NCBI GenBank assembly: GCA_010909165.1
Contig: MU008175.1
Span: 62,001-126,000 of the forward strand
DNA from: Anthoceros angustus
Lineage: Eukaryota > Streptophyta > Anthocerotopsida > Anthocerotales > Anthocerotaceae
Reading direction: 5' to 3'
DNA: 64,000 nt
Position 1 is the first letter of the stretch; the number at the start of each line of letters is the position of its first letter. The position numbers were made by a program, and so were the translations under genes. The notes beneath the pieces are model-generated. The model was not told the DNA's origin and made no database searches. It was given only the letters and a program-made list of their open reading frames with translations. This document shows, in pieces, positions 45,368 through 56,558 of this stretch.

Positions 45368-47812
45368 ATGGAAACCGCTGTGCTTTCAGCCAGGGACCAT
45401 CTTGCGGAGTACCGGCATCATGCCAGGACCGTTCCTGGCCTAGCCTCTCCAGTGGGGGCTAATCCAAGATCGAGGAGGAAGTCCGGGAAGACAACCCCTC
45501 AAGTGGCAATTGCGTCCATGATGTCGGATGCGGCGTGGTATCTCAGTGGAGATATATCTGTTGGTGTTGTACGGGGTTTGGCCGCTTCCGGCAGCGGCTC
45601 TCCAGCCCGACTTGTTCACTCTGCTTCTTCTTCTTCTTCTCCTCCTCCTTCTTCCTTGTCTTCTGCCAAGTCGTCGTCAAATGGCTTGCATGTTACCCTC
45701 TTTGGGTCCTCACAATCGGCGCTGCAAGGAAGCCAGTTTAACGGAGCAGGAAGTGTGCGTTCCGGAGTTTTGCCCAAGCCCGCCGCCGTGCTGGAGCGGG
45801 TGCACGGCAAGAAGGTGACGGAGAGGAGAGGCTCCGAGGCCGCCGTTTTGGACAGGACCTCGGACAAGAAGCCCCAGGAGAGGGGCAGAGCCTCGCTTGA
45901 GAAGCGGCCAGCTAAAGGCAGTTCCGACAGCAGCGCCTCCGAGCGGAGGTCTGACGTTCTTGACAGGCGGCCAGACAGGAAGATATCTGAGAGAGAAAGA
46001 TGCTCTCCCAATGCCGACATCTACAAGGGTAGACAGGACTCGGAGAGATCGACGTCCTCTTCCAAGCAGAGAAGCGCGGCATCGGCTGCTCCCGTCATCA
46101 CCATCCTCAGGAGACCCCAAACCAAGGAGGCTGCGGCTGAGAATCTTGCTATCATCACCGGGGTGCCGCTGTCTGAGATATACAAGAATGGGGTTCCTGC
46201 ACCCCCTCCCGCGGCTTTGGCTGAAGCTTCCGTGGCCAAGGATGTTCCCTCATCCAAGGGCCTGTTAACAGCAGATGAGACAGGGAGCAGTGTTGAATTT
46301 GCTGCTGAGCAAGGCGATGGGCAGTCCTCTGCGCATCGAGGGCCGACTGTGGCATTAGATGCGTCTATGGCGAAGAAAGTGAGCTTGTTGCAGCGGAGAA
46401 GCAAGGGTGAGGCCGTGGCCAAGGATGTTCCCTCATCCAAGGGCCTGATAGCAGGAGATGAGACAGGCAGCAGTGTTGAAGATGCTGCTGAGCAAGGCGA
46501 TGGGCAGTCCTCCACGCATCGAGGGCCGACTGTGGCATTAGATGCGTCTACGGCGAAGAAAGTGAGCTTGTTGCAGCGGAAAAGCAAGGGTGAGGCCGTG
46601 GCCAAGGATGTTCCCTCAGCCAAGAGCCTACTTCTAACAGGAGGTGAGACGAGGAGCAGCGTTGCAGATGCTGTTGAGGAAGGTGATCGGCAGTCCTCCA
46701 CGCATCAAGGGCCGACTGTGGCATCAGATGCGTCTACTGCGAAGAAAGTGAGCTTGTTGCATCCTGAAAGTCAGGTGGAGGCTGTGTCCAAGGATGTCTC
46801 CTCATCCAAGGGCCTTGTAACAGCGGATGAGACAAGGAGCAGCGTTGCAGATGCTGCTGAGGAAGGTGATGGGCAGTCCTCCACGCATGAAGGGCCGACT
46901 GGGCCATTAGATGCGTCTACTTCGAAGAAAGGGAGTTTAATGTATCGAAAAAGTAAGGGTGAGGCCCTGCTGAAGGGAGTCGCACCCTTTTCCAAGGATA
47001 GTGAAGTTGTTCAAGTGGAGGACGCATCTGGCGACAAGTTTGATGGTCAACGGAGTTTCCGGGCATCTCCCAGTTGCGAGAGGAGGTCTGACAATGCTCA
47101 TCAAAGACCTGTGCGCGTCAAATCTGGCGAGGGCAAACAGGGGTGTGGGGACTCTGATCGGCAAGGAAGGACAGGAGATTCGCCGGTAAAAGAATCGGCA
47201 CGAACTATTACCAAGGTCAGAGAGAAGAGTGGGAGTCCTCGAGGGAGGTCGGCTGTTGGGCACCCTGCAGTGGTGTCTCCAGGGAGTATCAGCTCGGTGA
47301 CGGGCCACCCCTTGAAAAGCAGTAGTGGCAACTTTGGTTTTCTCGACTCATTATCGGATATCTTATTCCTCGGCCCAAGATCACCAGCCAATGAGAGATG
47401 GGCAGGGCCGGCTTATTCCAACTCCCCCCCTCCTAGCTCTCTTCCCATGCCTAAGTTTTCCCTTCCCAAACTCAGGGATTCGGCAGTCGGTGATTTGGAT
47501 GTGCTTTCAAGTGAATCTGACTCTTCTTCTGAGTCCAGCGACGAACTGTCTGAAGAAGCTTCTGCTGGTGAAGGATGGATGCATGAATCCTCGTCTGTTC
47601 GAGGGTCTTCATCAGCACCGCCTTCGCCTTCTCGAACAGTGGCAGGTTCTAGTGAAGTTTTGCAGGTTGGGCCGGATGTGTCCTCTGTTGCCAGGGATTT
47701 GAGGCGGCTTTTGAATATGGATGTCTCTGGAAGTAGAGTGGTGGACGGACTGGAGAAGTTTAAAGAGACTCTTGCTACTGAGAGGCTCAAGAGGATTCTC
47801 CAGCTCGGGTAG
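45368..47812 (+). CDS. Ser-rich disordered protein with 61-residue repeats and PNRC-like motif
   Basis: Intronless, 814 residues from ATG 45368 (gccATGGaa, strong context). The start METAVLSARDHLAEYRHHAR is helical. Residues 55-270 are Ser/Arg/Lys-rich with APVITILRRP. Residues 289-533 are four tandem repeats, and the remainder is acidic and Ser-rich. At about 678-700, WAGPAYSNSPPPSSLPMPKF matches the SPPPSxLPxPxF signature of PNRC-type short motifs. In yeast Edc1 and human PNRC2 this motif binds the EVH1-like domain of Dcp1 and promotes mRNA decapping. The C-terminal helix (RDLRRLLNMDV ... LATERLKRILQL) is probably an interaction helix. A role in mRNA decay is inference from the motif. Confidence 0.7.
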   Translation: METAVLSARDHLAEYRHHARTVPGLASPVGANPRSRRKSGKTTPQVAIASMMSDAAWYLSGDISVGVVRGLAASGSGSPARLVHSASSSSSPPPSSLSSAKSSSNGLHVTLFGSSQSALQGSQFNGAGSVRSGVLPKPAAVLERVHGKKVTERRGSEAAVLDRTSDKKPQERGRASLEKRPAKGSSDSSASERRSDVLDRRPDRKISERERCSPNADIYKGRQDSERSTSSSKQRSAASAAPVITILRRPQTKEAAAENLAIITGVPLSEIYKNGVPAPPPAALAEASVAKDVPSSKGLLTADETGSSVEFAAEQGDGQSSAHRGPTVALDASMAKKVSLLQRRSKGEAVAKDVPSSKGLIAGDETGSSVEDAAEQGDGQSSTHRGPTVALDASTAKKVSLLQRKSKGEAVAKDVPSAKSLLLTGGETRSSVADAVEEGDRQSSTHQGPTVASDASTAKKVSLLHPESQVEAVSKDVSSSKGLVTADETRSSVADAAEEGDGQSSTHEGPTGPLDASTSKKGSLMYRKSKGEALLKGVAPFSKDSEVVQVEDASGDKFDGQRSFRASPSCERRSDNAHQRPVRVKSGEGKQGCGDSDRQGRTGDSPVKESARTITKVREKSGSPRGRSAVGHPAVVSPGSISSVTGHPLKSSSGNFGFLDSLSDILFLGPRSPANERWAGPAYSNSPPPSSLPMPKFSLPKLRDSAVGDLDVLSSESDSSSESSDELSEEASAGEGWMHESSSVRGSSSAPPSPSRTVAGSSEVLQVGPDVSSVARDLRRLLNMDVSGSRVVDGLEKFKETLATERLKRILQLG
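46232..46966 (+). repeat. Four in-frame tandem repeats of 183-186 bp
   Basis: Units start at 46232, 46415, 46598 and 46784 (183, 183, 186 and 183 bp). Each encodes about 61 residues of the form VAKDVPSSKGL..., GDGQSSTHRGPTV, DASTAKKVSLL, KGEA. The first two are nearly identical and the last is the most diverged. The phase is always kept, so the array is under coding constraint or is young. Confidence 0.92.
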
Positions 47813-50800
47813 TGCTATAAAGCACAGCTTGACAGGAGGGATGGGGGACGGTGGGGGAGACGGGGAAGTAGGTGGGTGCTGGGGTGGAGGTCGTGGGGTG
47901 TGGTGGCTGGGGACGAATGCCAAGGTGTTTGCGGAGGGGGGTTTCGGGAGAAAGCAGTTTTGTAACTTTGCAAGCAGCAGCCTTTGTGTTCTGCTTTTGC
48001 TGAGTGCATCACGCCATCATGAAGGTGAGACCTTGTATCAGTTACACTTGGAGTGGTTACTGGTGAATATTTGGGCTTTGGAGGAGTATCTTTTGTCTGC
48101 AGCTGAGGAGGAGGTTGCTGCAGCTGTACAGCGTCTGGATTAGGAGGTTTGTGGAGCTTGCTGAATTGTGCCTAGCAAGAGACGAGAAGCCTTTCAGCTT
48201 GTGGAAGGCTCCAAGCTATGGATGGCGGGGTTGGACAGTCCACACTTTTCGGCAACTCTTGCTGGTTAGCAAGGGAAGAGGCTTGCGGAGTCCTTTGTGA
48301 TGTATGTAATTATACACTGTCGTTACTAGGAGTGCTCCCGGATCTGCTGTGAAGATATGGACTGGGTCAGGGGCAGAAGGTGGGTAGCAGATCATGTGAA
48401 GGAATTGGTTTTCTCTGTCTCTGCGATTCTTCGTAGTCTTCAGGTACATACATTCTAGCGGAGGATTTTTTGACTTCCATAGACAGCCTGAATGTGGGCC
48501 ACTTTGTTGTACTATACTTCTGATGGTTAGAAGCAGGCGTACACGACAGTTTGGGGAGCAGGTTCGACGGCCTTCAGGGCAGAATCTCTTTTCACATATG
48601 ACAGTTTGTAGTGTAGCCAACGTTTTCTAGTGCAGGTCAATAATCGTTGGAGGTTGGACTCTTTAGTGAGGGTTACTGTGCATCTGAGGATAACTGGTGG
48701 CAAGTGTGTGCTTGCCTTGTAAATGTCTGTACATGTATTGTTCAGTGTAGAAGCTGCAAGGTTCGATAGATGTGGGCAGGTGTCAGGCACGCCTCAGGGA
48801 GGCGAGTTTGATGAATGCCTGGAAGATGGGCAAGTCAAGAACTCTGGCTCTTCAGTTTCAACTGGGTGATGATAACCCAAGGGACTCAGGTGTCTGGTGT
48901 TAGCACACCTCCACCAGCAGAAGGATAGTGGTGTACTTCTCTTTTTTTTTTTTTTTAGTGTTAGGTAGGAAGCTTTAAAGAGCAGGTAAGGTGCAGGCAA
49001 CGACTGGCACACTGCAGGCAAGGGGTGGTTGAGCATGGCCTCATCATGCAGTGACCAATTCAACTGAAAGTTCTGCAGTGGTGGAGATAAAAGTGGAGTT
49101 GACGGGTGATGTGTACTGTGTTCTTAAACTGGATCTGGGAACTTGCTGAGGTTGGAGGAGTCCCATGGTTAGAAGGCGTGCAGGAGTGGGGGATGTGCAG
49201 GAAGGTTGCCAGGGTGCTTTTTTTAATCCTGGCAATCTTTGGGATTCTTAGGATTCAGTGATGATGGAAACGTACAACAGAAGTAATTTGGGTGGCAGAT
49301 ATTTCCCGGAAGGACTTCAGTTAGACATGCTAGTTAGTGACATCGCAGGTTCAAGCAACTTTAGTGGGACTTGTGTGAGATTTCGCGGGAGGCTATAAGC
49401 AGATTAGTTGGTGGCATAGTGGCATCAGGTTACTCTTTGAGCCAGGTTATCTTCTAAGCGTGCGAAGGCAAGGATTGTCAGGGGAAGTACTGGCTGGCAA
49501 ATCATCCGCTGACAGGAAAATGACTGGTTTTTCGGTAGCGGAAGCAACAGATGAATGCGGATCATTCGGTGAAATATTTTGTGTCCACCTGCACGCAGAT
49601 GATGTGAAATGTCTGTGATGCAGACTTGAGTGGACTTTCCTGTGTGTGTGGAATTGAGTACTTCAGCACATTGAAGAAAGAAGGCAGAGTACACGGTCGG
49701 TTTCTGATGGCGGTTCTGGTTGCTTTAGGATGTATTTTGCAGCTGGAGATCGTACCCCATCAGTTTGTCCATGAACGGATGGCTGGTTTGCAGGTTATGT
49801 TCTTGGCTGCCTGTCCGTTTTTATGGTGAATGGCCATCAGTATGCAATTCGTTGTGACACTTTGATCTAAATTGTTCGATTTTTGTTGTCGTTTTGCAGT
49901 CATCTTAGCCCACATGGAGTGACCGGCATGGATGTAAGGTGGTAGGTTCTTCCGCCCCCTGCGCGTTCCCTCTTGTCTCTCCACACGCCAGGTCTTCCTG
50001 GAGTTGTGGGTTGGCATTACCCTGCTGTGCAGCGAAAGCTACCAAGCAGATTCGCTGTGAGGCAGGTGGTTGTGCAAAGGACCAGATCTCTCAATTGTTA
50101 AAATCAAGTTGTCCACACTTTCCTGGTCTGGAAACAGAGCTTTGAAGACTTGTGTGTAGGAAGGAGTTACAGTAGTAGCACTCGTGACCGTGACTATGGG
50201 AAGATAGTTGTAGTGTAGACGCGCTTTGGACGTTATATCTGGTCATGACTTGCTCAGGAAATAGATTTTTGCTTTTGTCTCAGCGGTAAATGCTAAATTC
50301 ATACCGGCAAACAGCGTATTGCAAAGAGCGGACATCTTAAAACAATGTTAATCAATACGAAGAAAACGAGGCAATGGCCTTCGTGCCTCCTCGTCTTTCT
50401 GTGCCGTATCTTCTTAACTTTTAGACAAAGTCGATTAAATCCCCGTGACAGAACCTGAGTCTGAACATGAATGACTTTTTTTTAACCGTAGCAGTAATAA
50501 AAATAGATTAAAATAGTTTTTTTAATTCAGGTTAACATTTACTTTTATTTTGCACGAATTTTAACATCAATTCAATTTTCAAGCCAAAATCGGTAAAAAG
50601 TGAAGTTTTGGTTCGAGCCTGTGATTTGTCGGAATCGTAGTTTGCATATGCCACGTACGCAATTATAGTTTAGTACATGAACATGTGTCTCGGGCAAAAT
50701 TGGTATGGTTCAATTTTAGTTGCGCCCAAAACTTGAGCCCAAGCACACCCCAACCATGAGTCCGTTCGTTCATTGTTTCACCTGAGTATGCACTACAATC

Positions 50801-51529
50801 TGCCGTGGATGATATTGCAGGGTTTCAAAGCCTCCCGAGTCACTTTGCACACAATGACAGGGTCTACATCATAGAGATCCTTAGCCAAGAGCCATCGGAA
50901 CACACACTTAGAATGGTTGAGGAAATGTATTGGGATAGCATCCCACTCTATAACCTTATGTTTTTTATGGCACGACTTTGAGACATGGCGATGGAGGTGG
51001 CGTTGGAGTTTCTTAAACGCTAGGAAGCTGTGCATCCCTTTTGTGACATGTAAGATCTCAACATTTATTCCTATATGATTGCATTCTCCACATTATGTGG
51101 ATACATACAAGAGATGTGTTGTTTGATGAGGCGGAGGCAACTAATTAGACATATGTTTAAATTCTTTTGGAAGCACAGGAGGGTCAATTTGTGTCACGCA
51201 CACTTAGCCTATTTTGTGATAAGTTTAGTGGTATTGAGAAATGATTATACTTGAAACAACATGTGTGGTAAGCCAAAGAGCTTGTAGAGTAATCTTGCTG
51301 TCCAGCTATATTTTACGGCCTAGAATCTTGCTATCTATCTAATTTTTATAGGCTTTGATGGGATTTTTATGAACATAAAGCTTATGTTGGAAAGGTATAT
51401 ATGTTTTTTAAAAGCTTATATAGTAGAAGGTATGCTGATTCTAAATGTGTGGGAGTTGATGATATCGTTGCCGGGGATAATAGGCTGATGTCATGCCGTG
51501 TGATACTAATCTCTGCACTTGGGTTTAGT
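47813..51529. other. Long region without a recognised gene
   Basis: 47813-50150 keeps transcript-like composition (G/T-rich, short open frames, oligo-T at 48941-48957) and may be a long 3' UTR or contain non-coding exons of the preceding gene. After about 50280 it is AT-rich. No frame shows a family signature. Confidence 0.35.
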
Positions 51530-51689
51530 GTTTGATTAGCATTAATTAATCCAATTACTTATCTCTAAGTAAGTAATTAGTGTTAATTAATCTAAGGTTC
51601 TTATGTTAATTAAGCATTGATTAGTGTTAATTAATCTAATGTGCTTATGTTAATTAAGAATTGATTAGTGTTAATTAAACATGGTTAGC

Positions 51690-51840
51690 AATAGCTAAGT
51701 GGATAAGCTCAATATGCTTTGGCATATTCCTTGCATATTATAGTGTATTCTTAGGATACAATAGCTAAGTGGATAAGCTCAAGTAATATGCTTGGCATAT
51801 TCCTTGCATATTATAGTGTATTCTTAGGATATTCCTGATA
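51690..51840. repeat. Tandem duplication of about 70 bp in a promoter-like stretch
   Basis: Two units each hold caatagctaagtggataagc, then a variable tcaa..tatgc join, then ggcatattccttgcatatta and gtgtattcttaggat. Just upstream (51535-51680) is a separate array built from gttaattaatctaa-type words. Confidence 0.8.
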
Positions 51841-51884
51841 ATGTCATGATAGGATATCTTAGGAATATGCGATGCAGTCTAGTA

Positions 51885-52900
51885 TATATAGACCCTTCCA
51901 TTGAGACAAGCTCGGATCATACTGTCCTCTGACAATAGGCGTGGCCAATGAGAGATGCGTGAGGAATTGCGTGTTGTTCTCGTGGGGAGAGTGTGTTTGT
52001 GCCACGATGCGAGCTACTCCTCCTGTTGTTATTGGTTGCACTTATATATCTGCGTATTAGATTTGTTTGCTTGGTTGTTGGTCGGGAAGTGCTTATATGA
52101 ATTGCCGCCACAAATGCGATGACTTCTAAGAGCTCCTATCAACGGAGTTGTTTGGCACTTTGATGTCCACTCATCATATCCTGGGGTTGAAGAAGGTCCA
52201 AAGGGTTCGGTTGTTCGCTGATGAAAGTGGTACGTGAGTTGGGAACACCTGATAGCATAGTCAATCATTTACTTAGCCTGGAGGTGGACATTGGTACCTT
52301 TGCTCAGTGTGACAAGTGTGCCTCCTACAATGGATGCGGTGGGTCGGAAACAATGTCACAACTTATCATGTGATGAGAATATATAGACCCTTCCATTGAG
52401 ACAAGCTCGGATCATAGCTTGTCCTCAGATATCTCTCTGAGGCGTTGTGAGGCCAAGGAAGCGTGTAATGTGAATTTGCGTGTTGTTCCCGTGGGGAGGT
52501 GTGTTTGTGCCACGTGCGAGCTACTCCTCCTGTTGTTATTGGTTGCACTTATATATCTGCGTATTAGATTTGTTTGCTTGGTTGTTGGTCGAGGAAGTGC
52601 TTATATGAATTCAAGTGCTTACCTCGTGCGACACTGATGACTTCTAAGAGCTCCTATCAACGGAGTTGTTTGGCACTTTGATGTCCACTCATCATATCCT
52701 GGGGTTGAAGAAGGTCCAAAGGGTTCGGTTGTTCGCCGATGAAAGTGGTACGTGAGTTGGGAACACCTGATAGCATAGTCAATCATTTACTTAGCCTGGA
52801 GGTGGACATTGGTACCTTTGCTCAGTGTGACAAGTGTGCCTCCTACAATGGATGCGGTGGGTCCAGAAACAATGTCACAACTCCTTGCACAGTGATGAGA
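51885..52900. repeat. Large tandem duplication of about 500 bp (LTR-like)
   Basis: Copy 1 is about 51885-52378 and copy 2 about 52379-52900. Both start atatatagacccttccattg, pass through 'gctactcctcctgttgttat' and end near 'aacaatgtcacaac...gatgaga'. The start looks like a TATA box with its transcript start, and a purine run (gatgagaaggggg) follows copy 2. It could be a rearranged LTR and leader of a retroelement. No coding domain, primer site or target duplication was found to prove it. Confidence 0.7.
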
Positions 52901-55451
52901 AGGGGGTACTTGTAGACATAACATGACGGATGCATTCACTTTTCCAACTGAAAATAGGCTATTGGTGAGCTTAGGTTCATGGATGACATTGCAAGAAATT
53001 CAGGGGTTTTACTTTAAGGGTTTGAATACTTATAACACTTCTACAACCTTTCAAATTCCTCTTGTAAAATTTTTGGTTGTTTTACCATGGAAATAGGCGA
53101 GTAACTTTACGTAACACCTACGTAGATTTACTTGGTGGGGGGAATAGCTGACATGGCATTACTTGACATGGTAAATCGACAGCGATTTTGCAATTGACGT
53201 TGTAAAATAGGTTTGAGATCTTTAGGGAAGATGCTAGTTGTAAACTGGAGGTTTGAGACCTACAGAGAATATGCTAGTTTGAATTTAAACTCGACAGGCT
53301 GTGACTGGCTATCCATGTATTTGGATGAGATGTTGGGTGCCATCTCTAGGCTGACGTATTGGGTGGATGCATAGGGCTGAAGAAAGTCTTAACAACCAAA
53401 AACATTTAACTTACTAACATATCTATGAAAGTCACTTTTGCAAAAGAAAGTCCTAACAACCAAAACTATTTAATATATTAACATATATCATATATTTTTT
53501 TGTAAACCTAGGCCTCACGCCTCACAAGTTCCTTTGAAGTTTTTTTAGAGGTTTTTAACTTCATATGTGCTCTATTTTTGAATCTTCTTTTGGCTAAGTT
53601 GAGCCATAAACATTAGGAATACTTGTCTAAAAATAACATATACTTGAACATGAACAAGATCGAGTCTACAAAATCAAGCAAAAAAGGCAAGTACATATTG
53701 TTGAGGAAAATAATAACCATAAAGTCTATTATGTATATTGGTGATCAAGTTGAAAAGAGGTTGTTGGGAACCAACTAGGAAGTTTCAAGTGAATTGAAAT
53801 ATGTTCTATACTATACCAAGTGCAGAATATCACGTAGTACTTGCGATAATCGCCTTGCGTTGGGCAACTAAAGGACTTGGATGTTTTACCAGTGTTACAT
53901 CAGACAGTTTTATTTGTAGGATTAACCTTGAATGAAGGGCAAATTCTACAAAGCATGACCTCATTGTGACTTTATGAATGTATGTTAGGGACAAACAAGC
54001 CTATGTAAGTTTTTAACCAAGTTGGGGTAAGGCTTTCAATTTCTTTTGTTATTTTATAAATATGGTACCTCACATGGAGATCTTCTACCTAATTTTGGGG
54101 ATAAATTTTTTATCTTTGTACTTTTCCTTAAGAGGGTTCTAGAAACAATGTATGCTTAAATATGCTACCTTATTCTAAGAAGATTTATATTTACTTGTGC
54201 TCGAGTATTCTAAGAAGTTTTATACTGAATTATGCTTTATATAAGGACCTCTCATACAGTTTGCTCTCTTTGTAAAACAATTACTTACCACATATGTTTT
54301 ATTTTTTATAAATACTTATATTAACTTGGAGATGTCCTAAAACTAAAATTTTTAGCCTAGGCTAAATAATAAATTAATAATAATTTTTTAAAAAACAGAA
54401 TTATCATGGTTTGTTTTTTTTCCTTCTTTTTGAACTTTTAGATGTCCAATTATCATGTAAGACTTACTTCTATTGAACAATTTGTGGAAACAACGCGCAT
54501 TGTTCTGTCCAAGAAAACGTTTTTTAGTTCATATATCTACAACACAAAATGTGCGGGAGTGAATGGCTTTACCTACTTTTAGAAAAATGGATAAATTTTT
54601 TGATGATGTATGTGGACTCGTCTTTCCAATATAGAGGAATGACACAAGTTGTTGTATCTCTCATAGCCAGTTTGGTTGAATATCTTTAAAATATGAATTA
54701 TAACTTATAATTCATATACCAATAATAAAATATTATGCACGTGAGTGATGTATTTTGTTTCTAGTGAATTATGAGTAACGTATTTTTGGACGACATGTAG
54801 CTTTCTATAGATAATCTAAACTGATATCATAAAAATGTATTATCTATATTGCGTTCAAAATCATTATAATTGATGTATATTTTAAAGATCTTACTATCAA
54901 AGCAATAAGTTCTTAAGACAAAAATTAAAAATATGTAGATAGTAAAAGACAGAATTCTCATTGTTTGCCTGGTCAAATCAACAAAATGCATTGGAAGAAG
55001 GAGAAGGCTGACATTGTCCTTCCATCGAGATTTGTACGCCTGATGAGAAGTTTGTTTAGGGGCAAACTAGGAAGCCCGACCGCAGCTCGTCTCGCCTCAC
55101 GGCGTTTGAAGGAAATGTGAAATTGTCTTTTTCTGTAAATGCAATTTCCAAAAAACAAGTTAACTGTCCGTTGCCACCCGACAAATCCGGGGCCTAGCCG
55201 GTATGCCACACCGCGGGGACATGAACGGCAGTTATGCGCCACCTTAAGTCTCCCCATGTCACAGGCAGAGCGGGGGTTTTTGCTGGGCGCCCACAGCCAG
55301 CCTCGCAGCCATTCCAGGGCTGGATTCGTCCGCAGAATCCCCGAAAGGACTGAAATTCATGTGCCCACAATCCCGATAATCCGACATCGTCCTCAGGCCT
55401 TGCAATCGTCGAGCAACAATTTCAATTCCTATCCTGAGATCCATCCAATTG
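52901..55451. other. AT-rich spacer, no gene seen
   Basis: Low-GC sequence with many stops in all frames. The last 300 bp become GC-richer and should hold the metalloproteinase promoter and 5' UTR. Confidence 0.45.
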
Positions 55452-56558
55452 ATGCACGGCGTGCCGGTGCTGCCGGCGATGAGAATGGGCTCCATTACAG
55501 AAATTCTGCTCTTCTTCACCTTCGCCACGCTGTTGTTGCTAATCGGTCAGGTGGGTCTGGGCAGCTCGGCGGAAATCAGAAGCCCACAATGGAGGCCCGA
55601 GGGCGGCGAGTCCAGCTTCCACAAGGACCAGTCTTTCGAGGATGAATCGAAGTCCGTTGTTGCAGCCTTTTTGAGACGATCCCAACATGTACACGGCGTG
55701 CAGGAGCGGCATGGCGATCCTGCTCGTGAAACTGCGCCGGTGGCTGCCAACCTGATGACATCCAGCAAGGGATCGAGGAAGGCCAAGCCAAGAGAGGAGA
55801 TGGTGGACAAGTTCGCATACTTCGGATACAACGGGCGGTGGAGGTCGCACAGCAACTTGACGTACGCGCTGTCGACGACGGCCGTGACGGCGCTGGTTCC
55901 ACGCAAGGACATCGTGTTCGCCCTGGAGGGCGCGTTCCGGACGTGGGCGGCGGTGGTGCCGCTCACCTTCGCGCTCCTGGACGATATGTACTTCGAGTGG
56001 GCCGACATCAAGGTGAGCTTCCTCACGGGCGACCACGGCGACGGGCAGCCCTTCGACGGCGCCCTGGGCGTGCTCGCCCACTCCTTCGCCCCCGAGGACG
56101 GTCGCCTCCACCTCGACCTCGCCGAGCAGTGGAGCGTCGACGTCTTCTCCCCAGAATGCCTCCTGCTCCAAGACACCATGGACCTACAGTCCGTCCTCCT
56201 CCACGAAGCCGGCCACCTCATCGGCTTGGGCCATTCGGACGACCCCTCCGCCGCCATGTTCGCCGACATCTCCCCCCGCCAGGTACAAAACTCCAGACTC
56301 TGCTACATCCTTTCATCCTTCCATCGATCCAGTCCGGACTCGAGCTCTCAGCTCTGTTTTGCTTTGCAGGTGAAGCACGACCTCAGCACCGACGACATCC
56401 AGGGAGCGCAATCCCTGTACGGCCCTAACCGCGCCTTCCAGGTCCTGCAGGGCGTGATCGCGCCCAGCCCATCTTCCGCCCTCGGCGACGGCCGCCATCG
56501 CCGCCTCTCCCTGCTGCTGCTGCTCCCCGTCTTCCTCTTCGCCGCGCTCTTCTCATAA
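55452..56558 (+). CDS. Matrix-metalloproteinase-like zinc protease, secreted and probably GPI-anchored
   Basis: Exons 55452-56282 and 56370-56558 give 339 residues. A signal peptide lies just after the start (ITEILLFFTFATLLLLIG). The catalytic domain begins near FAYFGYNGRWRSHSNLTYAL, and the zinc site HEAGHLIGLGHS has its ligands at His254, His258 and His264. The Met-turn is SAAMFADI, followed by LSTDDIQGAQSLYG, the usual MMP end. The hydrophobic C-terminus (LSLLLLLPVFLFAALFS) after a Ser/Pro stretch suggests a GPI signal, as in plant At-MMPs. Unlike typical plant MMPs I see no PRCGVxD cysteine switch and no recognisable peptidoglycan-binding-like prodomain in the 110 residues before the catalytic domain. 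The 87-bp intron (56283-56369) has no stop and is a multiple of three, so retention would add 29 residues. Confidence 0.88.
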   Translation: MHGVPVLPAMRMGSITEILLFFTFATLLLLIGQVGLGSSAEIRSPQWRPEGGESSFHKDQSFEDESKSVVAAFLRRSQHVHGVQERHGDPARETAPVAANLMTSSKGSRKAKPREEMVDKFAYFGYNGRWRSHSNLTYALSTTAVTALVPRKDIVFALEGAFRTWAAVVPLTFALLDDMYFEWADIKVSFLTGDHGDGQPFDGALGVLAHSFAPEDGRLHLDLAEQWSVDVFSPECLLLQDTMDLQSVLLHEAGHLIGLGHSDDPSAAMFADISPRQVQNSRLCYILSSFHRSSPDSSSQLCFALQVKHDLSTDDIQGAQSLYGPNRAFQVLQGVIAPSPSSALGDGRHRRLSLLLLLPVFLFAALFS

